NCBI RefSeq assembly: GCF_002999335.1
Contig: NW_020312270.1
Coordinates: forward strand, 62,001 to 126,000
Direction of reading: 5' to 3'
DNA length: 64,000 nucleotides
Source of the DNA: Cyclospora cayetanensis
Taxonomy: Eukaryota; Apicomplexa; Conoidasida; Eucoccidiorida; Eimeriidae
The notes below the pieces were generated by a model, which was not told the DNA's origin, did no database searches, and saw only the letters and a list, made by a program, of their open reading frames with translations. Within the stretch, counting starts at the first letter, position 1. Every line of letters begins with the position of its first letter. Positions 1-13,168 of this stretch are shown in pieces. A program made the translations under genes and the position numbers.

Positions 1-3000
1 ACCGGCGAAAAAACACTTGGCCGCTCTATGGTTTCCATGCACCGCAGGAAGTCATCACCTCCTCGATCGTCAAGGCTGCTTGCACCGCTGGTGCTGGAAG
101 TGCGGCTGCTGCAGCTGGAGCTGTTGCTAGGAGAGACATACGCTTCCGTAGGGGCTGACTCGGAAGATGCATATTCGGAGGCCGTCTCGTACGAGCCATG
201 GCTCGAGGGGGGATTGCTGTCGAAGCCTGCTTTGAATATGCGCATCAGACCCTGTGTCTCCTCGTCGTCGGGCGATCTTACGTTCTTTTCGGCACAAACG
301 ACGCCCTCATCGACCCAGTGAGCAGCAGCGCGCGCTTCCATCTGCTCATACACCCGACGCCTCAGTTCTTCCTTGAGACGAAGGTGTGCGCGCTTCCGCT
401 GGTCCGAGGGTTCACTAGAGGCAGGGACTAAAGAATCACGAGGACTTCCAGTGTAACTCCCTCCTGCGCAAACGCGAGAGCCGACCCCTCCATTCAGGCC
501 TGCTGCACGTCCGTGGCTGCTGGGCTGGCGCTTCTTTTCTTGGCGGTGCTTCCGCACTGCTTCAACGGCTCGACGCCAAGGTCCCAACGCACGGCGCTTT
601 ATTTGCGAGGCAACGAGGCTTTTTCTGGGAGAAGGCATCGATGACCCCAGGTTGCGGATGTGCTCATTGAGTTCTTCAGCCAGCAATTGTGAACCTTCGG
701 CCAGTCTCTGCATCAACTGAGTCGAGGTGTCTGGGCCGGTCATATCCTCTACGACAACACCTCCCTGAATTGTGTTCCCCTTGGGACGTCCAGTAGGAAT
801 GGATGCATTGGGCACTAGCGGCGGTGTGGAGGGTGGCATAGCATCGGCGCTGCAGCCCTTGCTGCTAGTAACGACCGCCGCTGCTGCCGTGGCCCCAGCA
901 TAGAATGACCGACTCTCTGCTAGGTCCGTTCCTTCCCGTTGCTGCTTCTTGGTCCCTTGCAACAAGCGGAATCCATCTGAGGCTGCTTTCTGCAACATGG
1001 TTTGCAGCCGTTTAAGTCTGTCGCGCTTCCGTATCCTGCGCGCTCGGCTGCCCGCAGCAGCAACCCCACTGCGGTTTGCATCGCTGAGCTGCGACCCCCC
1101 CTCCCCCCCAGCTTCATGCTCGCAGGCTTTGAAGGACTTGATGCTACAGGAGCGGGAAGGGGGCTCGGCAGCGTTTCGAGGCGCCTGCCTAAATTGAAGG
1201 CCGGAGGGCGCAATGTTGTCCTCGTTGCCCCTCCTCATCAGATTCATCCAACTGGAACCGCCTCCCCCGGCCATATACCCCTTCATCAATTTTTCATCCT
1301 CCTGGTCTTTTCGGCGCTGTTCAGTGAGATAGTCGACCATGGCAGCAGCAGCAGCATCCACAGGATTGAGTGGAGCTTGATATGCCGGAGGACCCGAAGG
1401 AGTGGCTGGGGACTGCAGGTGCAAGTAGCCGCCTTGCTGCCCTCCCAGCTTCGCGGCATCCTGCAACGATTCGCGAACGACAAACACACAGCCAACAAAG
1501 ATTCAGCCTTGCAGGCGTTGTTCATTGGCTGCCTCTCCTGTGCACAAAGAAGTCAGCTACAAGGAGAGACACAAGTATGCACCGAGAGGCGCCGCCGCAT
1601 GGAAACGAAGAGTTTATCGTGTCGTTTAGTGCCTAATGGCTAAGGCGTTGACTGGGGAAAGAGATCTTACATAAGGTGCAACGTAAACCCCCTCGCCAGT
1701 TGCGGCGAACGGATCGTAAAACTCTCCCGGAGGTGGATTGGTTTCAAAGAACCCCTGTGACTGGCTATGCCCCTCGCCCATCATTTGCAAAGCCTGCACA
1801 AAGGCAAGGCAGAGAAAACAACCTTTTCACGGACCTAGCAATGCAAAGCGTGCGCGCACACTGGTATGCACGGAAAATGTCAGACACGGGAGGGAAGCGT
1901 CGTTGCTGAGAGCGCGTATTTCAATAATGTTCCACCGACAACAGACACACGACTCACCCCCTGAATAGTGGGATCGGGTGCCATGCCTTCCTCAAAGTTT
2001 GGTACATTGGAGGCTTGCATTGCATCAAAAAACTCATAGTCGGTCTTAGCGGATGCGTCTACATCTGCCATTTCTTCTGGAAAGCTTGACCATCCAACAT
2101 GATTGGGAGGCGGCCCCGGGTTGTGCGCTTCGTCGAGATGAAGTCTGTGGCAACACATCGACAAGAACCCTCTGCGCAGGGAGAAACCTCGATCGTACTC
2201 AAAGCCAGACTGATTAATTCTGAACCAGGAGATTCAGCGTGCAAGAACTCTATACTGGAACATTCAGAAACAAAACTAATGTGCTTAAATGGATGATGGG
2301 GGGGGAATCGTTGCAACAAAGGGCACCTGAATTCCAAAAGATCAAGATATAGAATAAGCTTGGACAACATGTCGTCTCGATGCTCAAATGAAACGTCGTT
2401 TCCGTTCTTAATGCGCTGCATGCGGATGTGCTCCACCACGTTTCCTACGAGGTCGTCAGCAAGCAGTTGGCTGAAAACAGACCAAAACATAACAGTGCCA
2501 GCCGTGACTGCGTACTACAAGTCCGCGCACTACCTCATTATCTAGCCCTCAAGCTACTCTGGTTGCTACACAGAGGCATGCTTGACGATCTAGGGGAAAC
2601 ACTGGCAACAGTCATCCACATATCCTGGAAGAAAGCAACATGTTTGTACGGTATACCTCCGAATAAGTGCAGAGACGCACCATTTTTTGTCGCGAATTGG
2701 GGTAGCGATAATGATATCCGTTTCGATGGGATCAGCAGGTTCTGTGAGCAGGGGCCGCCATTTCCATAGGTCCTCAAAGTCATAAGTGATGCAGGCGGGA
2801 TGCAAGTTTTGTAGGTTGCCCCAAAGCTGGTAGTTATTGAATACTACCTCAATGGAACTGTAGGGTACGTAGGAGAGCGTGGAATCGGGCATTAATAGAT
2901 CCTGTGAGCACATGAATAGAATTGGATTTTCATAAGGGAACGATTTGGTCAAGCCGTGCAGCAAGTCAATAAGCAGGCAGTGACATATTCGCCAAGCAAA

Positions 3001-6000
3001 AAATCCACACTACGAAACTTCATGGCTTATGTCTGCAATCCAGCAGAGAGATGCAACGCGCACGCGGCCAATATGCTTTTCTCCCAACTGATTGCTTGCC
3101 CAACTCTGCACGTAGCGCTCTTGCGCCCGAGATTATTTTGTCATTTCCAATGAATGGTGCAGCACATACAGCATACCTTAAACGGTGTAATGGGAAGCTT
3201 GTCAAGCTGCTCCTGCATGATCTTTCTCATCTCTGCCTTGTCGACCTTTTGCACTACCCGCTTTGTTTTTGAAGGGCCTTTCGCCTCTCCAAGGATTCCT
3301 CCCTCTTCCATTACCACCGCCTCGGGGTCTAGTGTCTCATCTGGGGCTGCGTCTTCTCCCCAAATTTCGGTGTCGGGGATAGTTGCCCCTTCAGCCGCCA
3401 TGCGAGCTGCATCGGCTGCAGCCGCTGCTTGGCACTGTACAGTCCACAGAGCCCCATATCGATAAATCCGCAAATGAAATGGGAGCTGCTTCAAAACACT
3501 TGAAATACTCCAGGATACAGCTATGGAAGCATGTATGTGCATGAAGGCAAAAAATGAAAAAACAGGTGAGCAGAACAGGTTCTGCACACAGTTAGGGGTC
3601 ATCAAGTCGACCGCGCTGCTTGACTGGCACCGCCAAAACAGAAAGCGCCTCAAGCGTCTGGCAACACACCTCAATCCATGCAAACCATTCTTCGAGGTAC
3701 GTTCCTTCCCAGTACTTCTCTGCGGCCTCTTCGACGGACTCCTGCAATGCAAACAAAATACACAGTGGCACACGAATAAAAATGGCATTCATTTTGGGAA
3801 CTCCAATCTAACAAATAAGTACACGGAAAAAGCATTAATCCCAAGCCACCGGAATTCTCGATAATGCCTACCTTAGGCTTGAACGTCTCCGGTGGCCCTT
3901 GTGGTGGATACCCCCATCTGGGGTGAAACAGGCACAGCAATGCGATGCTCTTCACGGAAACAAGTTGCATGTAGAAGCTCATTGCTAAAGTATGATGAGT
4001 TAATTTGTACAGGCTTGACGGTCGACGGCGAAGTGTGTTTACGCTCCTTGTTCAATCTGTTTAATTTACCGACAAGGGAGGCAGAGTCTCTTTCGATTAG
4101 TTGGTTCCCAGAACATGATCCATCCACCAGCGTGGCGGGTCATGACCCACGCGTGATCAGTGGTGCATCCATCTACCGTGCCTGGCCAGCATGCGCAGAG
4201 GACCAACTACTCACAACTGAGCCGAACTGCCTCATATTATTAGTAGCAAATGCCGCGGCATGCATAGACTCATCCGATCAAAAGGCCCGGACGCTCAGAG
4301 GAGCCAGAGAGAATTGATGAAGTCGCAGCAGCTTTCATGACACGGTACACACGGCTGCCAGCGCAGAAGCAGCATCAGCCAGGACCCCTTCACAAGCATG
4401 AGCATACCAGTGCAATGCACAGCATTTGCCTTACCCTTGCAGACATACGCGTCGTACTCCAGTCCGAGAAGGCAGCTACACAGAAGCACGGCGTGGTCAT
4501 TCACGCCCCCCCTTCGTGTAGTTAGGAAAGAGGCTGGGCTTTGCCACCTCGGAAACTCCCCTTCCCTCAACTGCTTCGGCGAGAACAGGTATGCAATGTT
4601 ACTTAGCCAGTGCAACAGCTCTCCCTCCACAGCAAGCTGCGCAGGCACGGCGATTGGCACTACGAAAGAGGGAAGAGGAAAGATTAAACGGCTTTGCGAG
4701 TGTTCGGCAACAGTCACGAATCTCCTTTCCTTTGGAGCCTCTGGGAACCATTGCAAGTACATCTTCTGCCACCGCCGGAAATCTTTGTTCCAGCGGCGTT
4801 CCACTTGCATCCAAATATCATTAGAGTTTTTCACCTGGGGATAGAACAAAACCAGAACCCTCGAAGCGCCTTCACCAATAGGAGAGCAAACTCATAGGAT
4901 ATCTGGATGGCAATTTGAGCCAGCTGCACAGAGAGCTTCCGCGGTCCAAATGAATTTCCGAAGCGATTCACGATTGAAGGAATTGTCTGAAGGCCTTACT
5001 ACGGGCTGCGGAGGCATTTCAACATCTTCAGGCATCGGAGGGATGAAAAACACCTCGCACCAGAGCAAACTTCTTTCGCCGCTAGGCTGCGGCAATGTGG
5101 ACCCTTTGAGTTCTACAAACAGCAAGAGAATAATTCGTTCGAAGCTAGACAGTTACATTAGACGAAAGTGTTTAAAAGTTGGTGTATCCTGCGTGGTCGA
5201 AATGCACTTCAGCCTGTAATGCTCACCAAGAACTCTTTTAAGGACCAGCGTTTCATATGGCCACTCGTATGGGGGAACCACAACTCTCTCCTCCTCCCCA
5301 AGTGCAGTATCGCCGAATCCTGAATAATCGGATCCATCCCTGTTGGCAAATTCTGCTGGTCTACCATCAGGAAGGCGAGTCTTTTCGTCCGATTCCTCAC
5401 CTCCCTGAGCCAGCAGCACACGAAATTGCAGACTGCTATATGGAACTCTTCACAGGTATTTCACGGGAGAAGAAAGTTCCCCGCGAGCGAGATATGAAAT
5501 GAAGTCAGTGTGCAACCCTTTAAACTAAAGAAATATTGTCAAAATAGTATTACCACTGCCAGGCTTCTTGTTTCGCGTTGGCCTTCTTTCCAGAGAAGGT
5601 GAAGGCTTATATCTGTCCCTCCAAGAAAATCAGAAGTTGTATCGTCTGAATCCCAGACTTCAAAGGACAATGCGCCCTTGGTGAACAAATCTAGAGGTAA
5701 TGTATACTGCACCGAAACGCAGAAATATAATGTTGAGACATACTGCGGCGCAGAGTCCAAAAGTTAAGGAAGCCATTGCCCCAATCCAGCAGTTCTTGGC
5801 TCAAAAACATTTGTGTACGCTAGAGGTATGACACGGGCAGCTTACTTTTCTGAACAAGACCTTGGTCCTCTCTCTTGGATCTAAGAGTCGCACTGGGAAG
5901 TAAAAACTCTGGTTGAAAACCGGGCGAAGAGTGTTTTCTCGTGGTGCTCCAGAATTAACCATTCCATCCCACTTAACCTGAACAATGGCGTCAATACGCA

Positions 6001-8947
6001 TGAACACCAGAGGAAGGCTTGTAAAACACTTGCGGTGGTACAGTTGTCCCAGCTTAATTCATGAGTGGATACACTAATTTCTGGCCGGGCAATGTCCCAA
6101 ATCGCACTACTAGAAAAATACCTGCGTACCTTGACCATTGGGTTGGAGCTGAAAGAGTCAGCGTTTGCGACTGGGAGATTGTCGCATTTGAAAACTCTAA
6201 AGTAGTGCACAAAAACAAGCATCAAGCGGACCTGAATGCCGTGCAGCCATTCTTGCTCGAGCTCAGTGCATACTGAGTCATCAGGCACAAGCTAGAAGCT
6301 GAAGTGCTCACCTCACTACAAGGTATTGCTCTTTTAAGTTGAGTTGCGTCACCAACGCGGTGCCTGAAACTGTCTGCATGGGTCGGAAAGGCACATCTTC
6401 GTGCCCCAAAATTCCCACTGAACGAATGAAGCACCGAATATTGCCGATAATCTCGCCCTGCTGAAACTTCCGTGGGTTTGTTGTAAGCTTCTTGACGACC
6501 CCTCTGTGCGCAGCAGAAACAAATCGTTCCAAGCGGTCTTTCACGCAGACCTCTGAAATCCTCTTTGTGAGTCGCCAAAGCAGCAACTCAAACGTGCTAC
6601 GTGGCATGAACCGAGTGAGTAGTAAACAAGGATATATCCATGGAGCCTAGCATTCACGGCTTGAGGTAGAACAGCGTGCAGGTAGCATACCTGAAAAGGG
6701 GATATGTTGTGACAGACTTTAACGACAGAATGCAGACCCCCAACTGGAGGGGTGGCCTTAGCCAACGGCTTTCAAATTGGCAAGCAACCTACGCAAAGAA
6801 AAGAGTTTCGTTGAGCACAGGCCACTATAGGCGTTGCTTCACAGAACTATTATCACCAGGATCACGTCTTCTGTAGTCGTAAAGAGAAACCGCTACTACT
6901 GTGGAACCGGTCGGACATTTCATTTTATCGTTTTCGCCAATGCCTCACCGATACTACGATATACTGGTTACCAAGGGAGGGCAGTGTGCCACGAAACGAG
7001 AAGAATCCAGCAAATGACCAGTAATTGCTCTTGCTAATTCGTGTTGTAGTGTTCGCACGTCGTTGAGACCTATGCACGCCGCACACAACCCTTTCAGCTG
7101 ATAATGAGATGCTAGCCCAAAACCACAGGAGATCGATAGGTTTCAGGTAATCTAGCTCTCTCCAGAGTCAGCTGATTGAAACTGCAGCTGTCTCCTAAAG
7201 GACACTTCCGTAATAGTTATGAAACAGGATAATATTTCTAATTTGGTGTAGTGTAGCACCTTCCTTGAACTGGAACGTTCAGTGACAATGTTTTCGGATG
7301 TATCCTGAGCTTATTAGGCATCGTTTTGTCCGGAAGAAACCACCAGCTGTCGAACACCATGTCAATGTCAAAAACTTCGTTTAATTGGAGAGATACCTGA
7401 AAGCAAGCTCACAAGCAAAAGAAACATACGAAGAAATCACCTCACCTTTTACGGCAAAAACTTCCTTTTACCTCGTAAAACGCAGATCCTCTGTCTATGC
7501 ACGCACTTAAGAATGGCCCTGCACCACTGCGTCTAAAGACACTATTTTGGCTAGTCTCACCCGCATCTTGTGAACTTCGTAGCTGCGTTTGCGACCTGGG
7601 AGCTTGCGCTTCAAAAGGAGCTGGAACTCTGGCTCTAAGTCTATTATTTCCTTAAGAGTAAGACGGGCTGATGCATAAAGGCTATTGAAAGAGAAGTCAC
7701 TAATCTTCCACTGCTCCACCGTAATGCAAAAGTTGTGTAGCTGATTATAAGGCAGCAAAAAGACCTTCAGGGGCCAAACCACTAGGGGTGCAGCTAATGA
7801 ACGATACTCTCCTGGACCTAATCTATAGCCCGGAGTAAACAAGAAGCGGCGCCGTAGAGAGCCACGAATCTCTCTTTTCCTGAAAGCATGGAATACGAAT
7901 GAGACGCACTTCAAAGGATTTAGAAGCCAACATTCTGTATATTGTAAGCTGTTTTAGATATAACTGTAAAGTTTTGGAATAGGCAGTGGTAGACCTGAAT
8001 GGTTTGGGAAAGACTATATGGTACGATTTAGTAAAATATTCCGGCAAAATCTTTCTTACTTGATGACATGGCCAAAAGTGATAGAGTAGAAGAAGTACTG
8101 ATCCTTATTTTCGAGGTTCATAAAGGAGTTGATGAAGAACGAGGATTCCCACATCCGCCGGCGATCCATTGGGTCGAGTGCCTTTGGCATTCTGTCTCTT
8201 CGCAGCTGAATACAAATAAAAATAGAATCTTAACGGTCCACTACTTCTATGGAAATTGGCTGAGGTGGACTGGGAAGCAATGATCAACCTGCCAGAGGCA
8301 TTGTACTACTAAAAGTTTGCAAGCCTGTGCCGACAAAATCTGAGTCAAATTAACACTCGAGCCAAGAGAAACCCGAATACGACCTAGACCTTATGTGTTC
8401 AGTCTAACTAAAATGAGGTGCATTTATAACGGAGGCATACGCGGCCAATCTCTGCAAAATCTTCATCGTTAAATTCAAAGCTGCCGGAACTCTCGCTGGT
8501 GCTGCTGCTCGCGCTGCTGCTGCTGTCTGAGCTGCTGGTACTTTCGCTGCTGCTACTTTCGGTGGAGCTTCCAAAGGTAGCTTCGTACTGAAATCGCAAA
8601 CGAAATTAAATAGGGAAATTCTAGCATCCTAACGACCGAGAATCGTCCCAAGCACTCAGCAAGACTGCAGGGAAGGATAATTGAACACTAAAGCAAGCCA
8701 GAGAGCACATTATGAGCAAATGTTTGCGCCTTTTAAGGGGATGCATCTTTTGAACCAGGTGGAGCCCGACCTTCTGCTTTCCGATCTTCCTTCCATAGGC
8801 ATCAAAGTCAAAGAGCTGCACGCCTTTGGGCTCCTGGACAACCCCTTCTTCATCAGCATCTCCGTCGCTAACCCTATCCCCCATAAGCTCCTCATTGGCA
8901 TTTCGTTTCGCTGCGCGTCGCAGCTTTGAAACATCCTCGTGATCCAT
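1..8947 (-). CDS. CC2D2A/CEP76-family protein (C2 + transglutaminase-like), 3' end outside window
   Basis: Start ATG at 8947; the frame is still open at base 1, so at least 1730 residues. Exons (5'-3'): 8947-8771, 8587-8441, 8205-8060, 7879-7561, 7396-7260, 6596-6317, 6291-6130, 5977-5846, 5706-5554, 5404-5227, 5112-5000, 4923-4876, 4834-4408, 4181-4070, 3917-3872, 3741-3670, 3485-3177, 2901-2657, 2470-2327, 2219-1958, 1793-1671, 1460-<1; all phases agree. Residues 60-108 are Ser/acidic-rich. About 160-400 resembles the CC2D2A N-terminal C2 module and 410-610 a second C2 (FEVWDSDD). About 700-860 is transglutaminase-like (VNDHAVLLCS, then DHAWVMT and FWEP), followed by the family tail (EVVFNNYQLWGN, LWKWRPL). 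The last exon is low-complexity and basic. In other eukaryotes CC2D2A is part of the ciliary transition zone (MKS complex). The family call is firm; CC2D2A versus CEP76 is less certain, but the double C2 order favours CC2D2A. Confidence 0.85.
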
Positions 8948-10908
8948 GATCTCAGCGGCGCCTCAGTTCCGCTCTATGCATAAACGACCCCGTGGTCTAA
9001 ACATCCTTGCGTCTAATGTCTCAGTAGAAAGTCAAGTGCAATTAGACTACATCAAACTAGCTTCGTTCTAACATTATGCATCTCCAGAAATACGCTGTCG
9101 TCCGCTTTGAGGTGAAACTTTTGCCTCTAACAATGACGGTCCAAACTGCACGGCACGGGCTTGTAGGCGGAGTCCAAGGTTAGCTTGTGAATTGTTTCAA
9201 TCAGTCCTTCCATCTGCCAACTCTAATCTAAAATATTGCACTATAAAACCAAAAAAACACTTGAAACTTCGAATTGATGCCGTTCCACATCCGTGGACAT
9301 TGGACCTCAGTGAGGCCCATGCCGGCTCGGTCCTAGGAACATGTGGGCAATGAATGTAGTCCCAGTCCCCCGTTCACGAATGTATTTTATTCACAAAATA
9401 AACATTGTACATGTCGTTTAGCCTGCGACTGTACCAATAACAAGCTAATGATTACGCTTTGTCATTTTCTCGCTTTCCGGAACTGAGTGCCACAACATAG
9501 AGGAAGCTGGAATGGTCATCACACTAACAAATTTGTTTTGTCTCAACACATGTTTTTTGAAGACAGGAAGCAACAAGGTCTGCATTCTGCTATCAACATA
9601 GAAGGACGAGATCTTGAATTTAAGAGCTTCTACCGATTCATTCCTCGTTCGCCGCTACCCAAGATAAAAATCACGGAATGGGAGTTGGCATATGGGTTTA
9701 ATGGATTACAAAGGGGCAATACACACCACCACATCGATTCGAAAGGCATTCCAGCTCATATTCCTTTTTCTGGCAGCAGCTTTATATTCACTAGATCATG
9801 TTGGGAGCAGCGATAACGCTTCTGCGAGGGGGCCTACCGAGCGAATTGTAAAATTGCTGAATTACCCACACCTTTGACCATTAAAATTTCTAGCAGCTTA
9901 GAGACTCCCTGTGTGACTTTTTTTGCACCTTTGGTCGTCACCACAGCACAGCGTGGTGCCATCGAGCGTGTTACACTGTACTGGCGGGCCTAGTTGTGCT
10001 GAGTTTTGCTAATGACGGGTGATCATGCAACAGGACTACGGACAATCGCATCGCTCTAGTATATAAGCAAAATGGAAATTGCCTTGGTTAAAGCGGAGTA
10101 TTTTGGAACAAACTCGGAAAAGCTTCGCTTTTTTAAATATTTGTCGGGAGGCCCCTACCTCGAGACATAATATAAAGTGGTAGAAAGTTATTGCGTATTC
10201 CCTCTCAAAAGGCTCCCTCTCTCCCTTGGAAGCAATCCTCACAGTTACCGACATGGGGCTAAAGGGAGAGCTACAACGACCGTAACTGCACGCTCTAAGC
10301 ACTCCACGCATTCAGAGCCAGGTGCACATAGCATCCACCGAACAAGCACAAAACATTGCTTTTTCTTGTATCATGCCGATACTACTTTAGAGTATGTACT
10401 ATACAAGATGTGGGGAAACCCTGTAGTCAGCTGTGTAGTAATTCTTATTTACATGTAATCAATGTAAAATTAAGTGTTTGTGCAGCCTGGCCCGTTTCAT
10501 TCTCAACGGGTGTCCAGAGGCCGCGCTCTGAATGCAGGATGTACTCTTCACAATTTCATGAACTCATCAATTGCATAGGAGATCCAATGTCAAATCAGAG
10601 ACTCTGTGCATCCGTGGCTCAGCACATCATAGAAGAGTAAAGGCAACCGAGTACCAATAGCACGCCGACAGCTACAACACACTCAACGGGGTAGCTGCGC
10701 ATCCACAGGTCCTCGAGGCGCAGAGCTCGTTCAAGTGAAGCCGTATGTGCTGAAGCAAATTAGGCTGTATTATGTCTTTGCAGACACGCATTGCAGTTAA
10801 GTTCACCTCGCATCTTAGAAACATGTTGCTGAATATTATCGTTGCTGCATTCGAGCTCCCTTACTAATGCAGCAATAACGCTCAAAAAGTTGGCAATGTC
10901 TTTGCTGT
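8948..10908. other. Intergenic, no gene recognised
   Basis: About 2 kb between the start of the CC2D2A-like gene and the end of the next minus-strand gene. The longest open stretch (9487-9816, plus) starts at GTG and resembles no protein family I know. The base composition is more A+T-rich than the flanking exons. It probably holds the promoter and 5' leader of the CC2D2A-like gene and the 3' leader of its neighbour. Confidence 0.5.
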
Positions 10909-13168
10909 CTACAGCTCTTCCGTCAAGTGGCGATTTTTTATTTTTGGCTCACGCATCCTACCGCATAGATAGGCATCCTGCTTCCTGCATAGACCATCCG
11001 GGGAAGGCACATCCTCCCCTTGTTTGCCGTAACTGTCGTTCCGAGGTTCGATATCATTCTTTTCCGTCGCATCTTTTGTACCGCTCTGTGTGGAAGGCCT
11101 CGTGCACCCACGCACACCATGTCTAACAGAAGAAGCTGGTGAATATAAATGGGGAATTATTAGAAACCGTGTGTTACGATGGGTGTGTTTGCTTGCCTAT
11201 TGCACATGGCGGCAATCTCTCGGGCATAGTGAACGCCTCCACTGGGAAGAGAAAGCACTGCTCGCAGTAGAATCACTTAGACATATAACCTCTAGTAGTA
11301 TGTTGGACAATGACTTTTCATAACCACAATTCTAACGTAGCTTTGGTGACTTAAAAGCTCAGGAAAACTGTATGTACACAGTGCGGTGGACAACGGTACA
11401 CGATTTTATGGAAAAATCAGATAATGTTTGCACACTATAATTTTGCCTAAACTGATATTGAGCGATCATTCATTGACACAATATTTGTCATTCAAAAAAC
11501 AGGCTTCGGTACGCTGGCTGTTGTATCGCTAACACATGCGCAAAGGTGCAAGTGAAACAAACCTTGGCCAACACCAGGCTAAAATACCAGCAACTGATGG
11601 GTATCTGTACAACAGAAAAGACTTTAAGGCGTCCAGTAGGGTTTAGCCAGCGAAGAATTTGCTCATCTGCATTCAGTGGTACGCAGATGGTCGTCAGCTT
11701 CGGTCTGCCTTCACCTTAGGACACGAGGAAGTTCAGACACAATGCATGAGACAGATAATTTGTTTGCTACAGTACGCTAAAGATTTCAAAGCTAGCCATT
11801 GTAATGCTACTAGCTCTGCGATACAGCTATTCTCGAGGAAAAGTAGCATCTTACCATGTCAGATATTCCATCGAGAAGGGAATTCAAATCGGCCCGTATC
11901 TCTTTTATCTCCCGGTTAATCTCTTCCACCTTCTTGGTTCCAGCTGAATCCATGCACGATCCGCCACACACAGCAAACATGCCATCAAAAGAGTGTAAAG
12001 TCTACAAGTGCCCACTATGAGGATCTGTGATTGTCCCCTTAGCCCATTCTCACAATCACGGTCCACCTCAGCTACCCTAGAACGGCGCATTCGAACGAGA
12101 CCGCATACACTGCCCTGAGACGACCACCGCAAAAGACACGTAGCAGGGAGAATGATGTAAAAGGGTAGGTATCCAGTCAATTCACATTGTTGTGCTTTAC
12201 TTGCGTGTAAGACAGGAAAGCCGGAACATGGGTCATTAGTTTTTTTGCGTACGATGAAGAATATTGGATGGATTGCTGCAGCCAGTCCAGTGAATAGTCC
12301 TGTCAGCATCATTTGCAAATATTCGCTTCGTATTTCCTTGGGAGTTTGGTGCCGGAACATGGCGAGCTGTGCGAAACGACAACGCACTGCGGAGAATCGT
12401 GCTTGATGCCCAGCTTGACGGAAGCCACAAGGAGGCCAGGGGAGAGCAATTGCTTATGCAGAGGGCAGTGGTTGCATTGTTTGCTGCATCATCATGAAAC
12501 ATACACGGGCTTTCTCTTGCTTGAGCTGCTCCATCTTCCTTATGAGCTCCCTAATAGTGGCAGCATCGGGATGCTCTGGCAGCACCCTAGAGAGTCGCTG
12601 CATGCAAACCAGATTGAGATTGGACGCATCCTATGAGAAATTAAGGTTTTGGCTAGAACAGTGTAACGCTCCACTTAGGCAATATCTCTCAGCTTACAGA
12701 TTCAAGTAAATAGAGAGAGCCGGAGTCTGCACTTCTCCTAACCGCGTCCACGGCCTCTAGGAGCTCCTCATTATCCAGTGACCCTTCGTGCTCGTGTTCA
12801 GAGGCGTGTTTGGGACCCAGAGGGCGAGCGGTGTTTTTCTGATTGCTCGCTGCAATCGTAGTCGAATGCGCGATATGTAGCACGCTACCCCAGTGCAACC
12901 GATTAGTGAGGGCAGGACCGATACGGGATTTCGGCCAAAGTGTCCTTGAATCATCGGACTGTGATCCTGGTAGTGCATCAGCAGCCTTGGTGAGGAAAGA
13001 TGCTGGAGAGGAAGCTGGGAGACCAGCAGGCAGAGTTTTACACCAAGCCCATGAGGGCTGAGAGGATTGGGCCTGCACCAGGCCCTGGCAGACGCTCGCT
13101 CCACAGGGCACAGCATCAGCGACAGCTTTAGAGATTGCTGCCCTGGCTGAAGTCGCCGACGGCATCAT
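10909..13168 (-). CDS. Hypothetical single-span membrane protein with coiled-coil segments
   Basis: Five exons with consistent phase: 13168-12698, 12630-12507, 12386-12201, 11943-11855, 11085-10909, giving 348 residues. I do not recognise a family. The N-terminal about 150 residues are Ala/Ser/Pro-rich with few acidic residues and could be an organelle presequence. A helical, charged middle (IRELIRKMEQLKQEK) is followed by one hydrophobic span around residues 232-252 (MMLTGLFTGLAAAIHPIFFIV), then KVEEINREIKEIRADLNSLL, another likely coiled coil, and a hydrophilic tail. Start choice: the ATG at 13168 begins the frame that runs into the splice site. An alternative is the ATG at 13340 with a short first exon ending at the GTATGT three codons later. 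A mitochondrial inner-membrane or assembly factor is possible but is only a guess from architecture. Confidence 0.6.
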
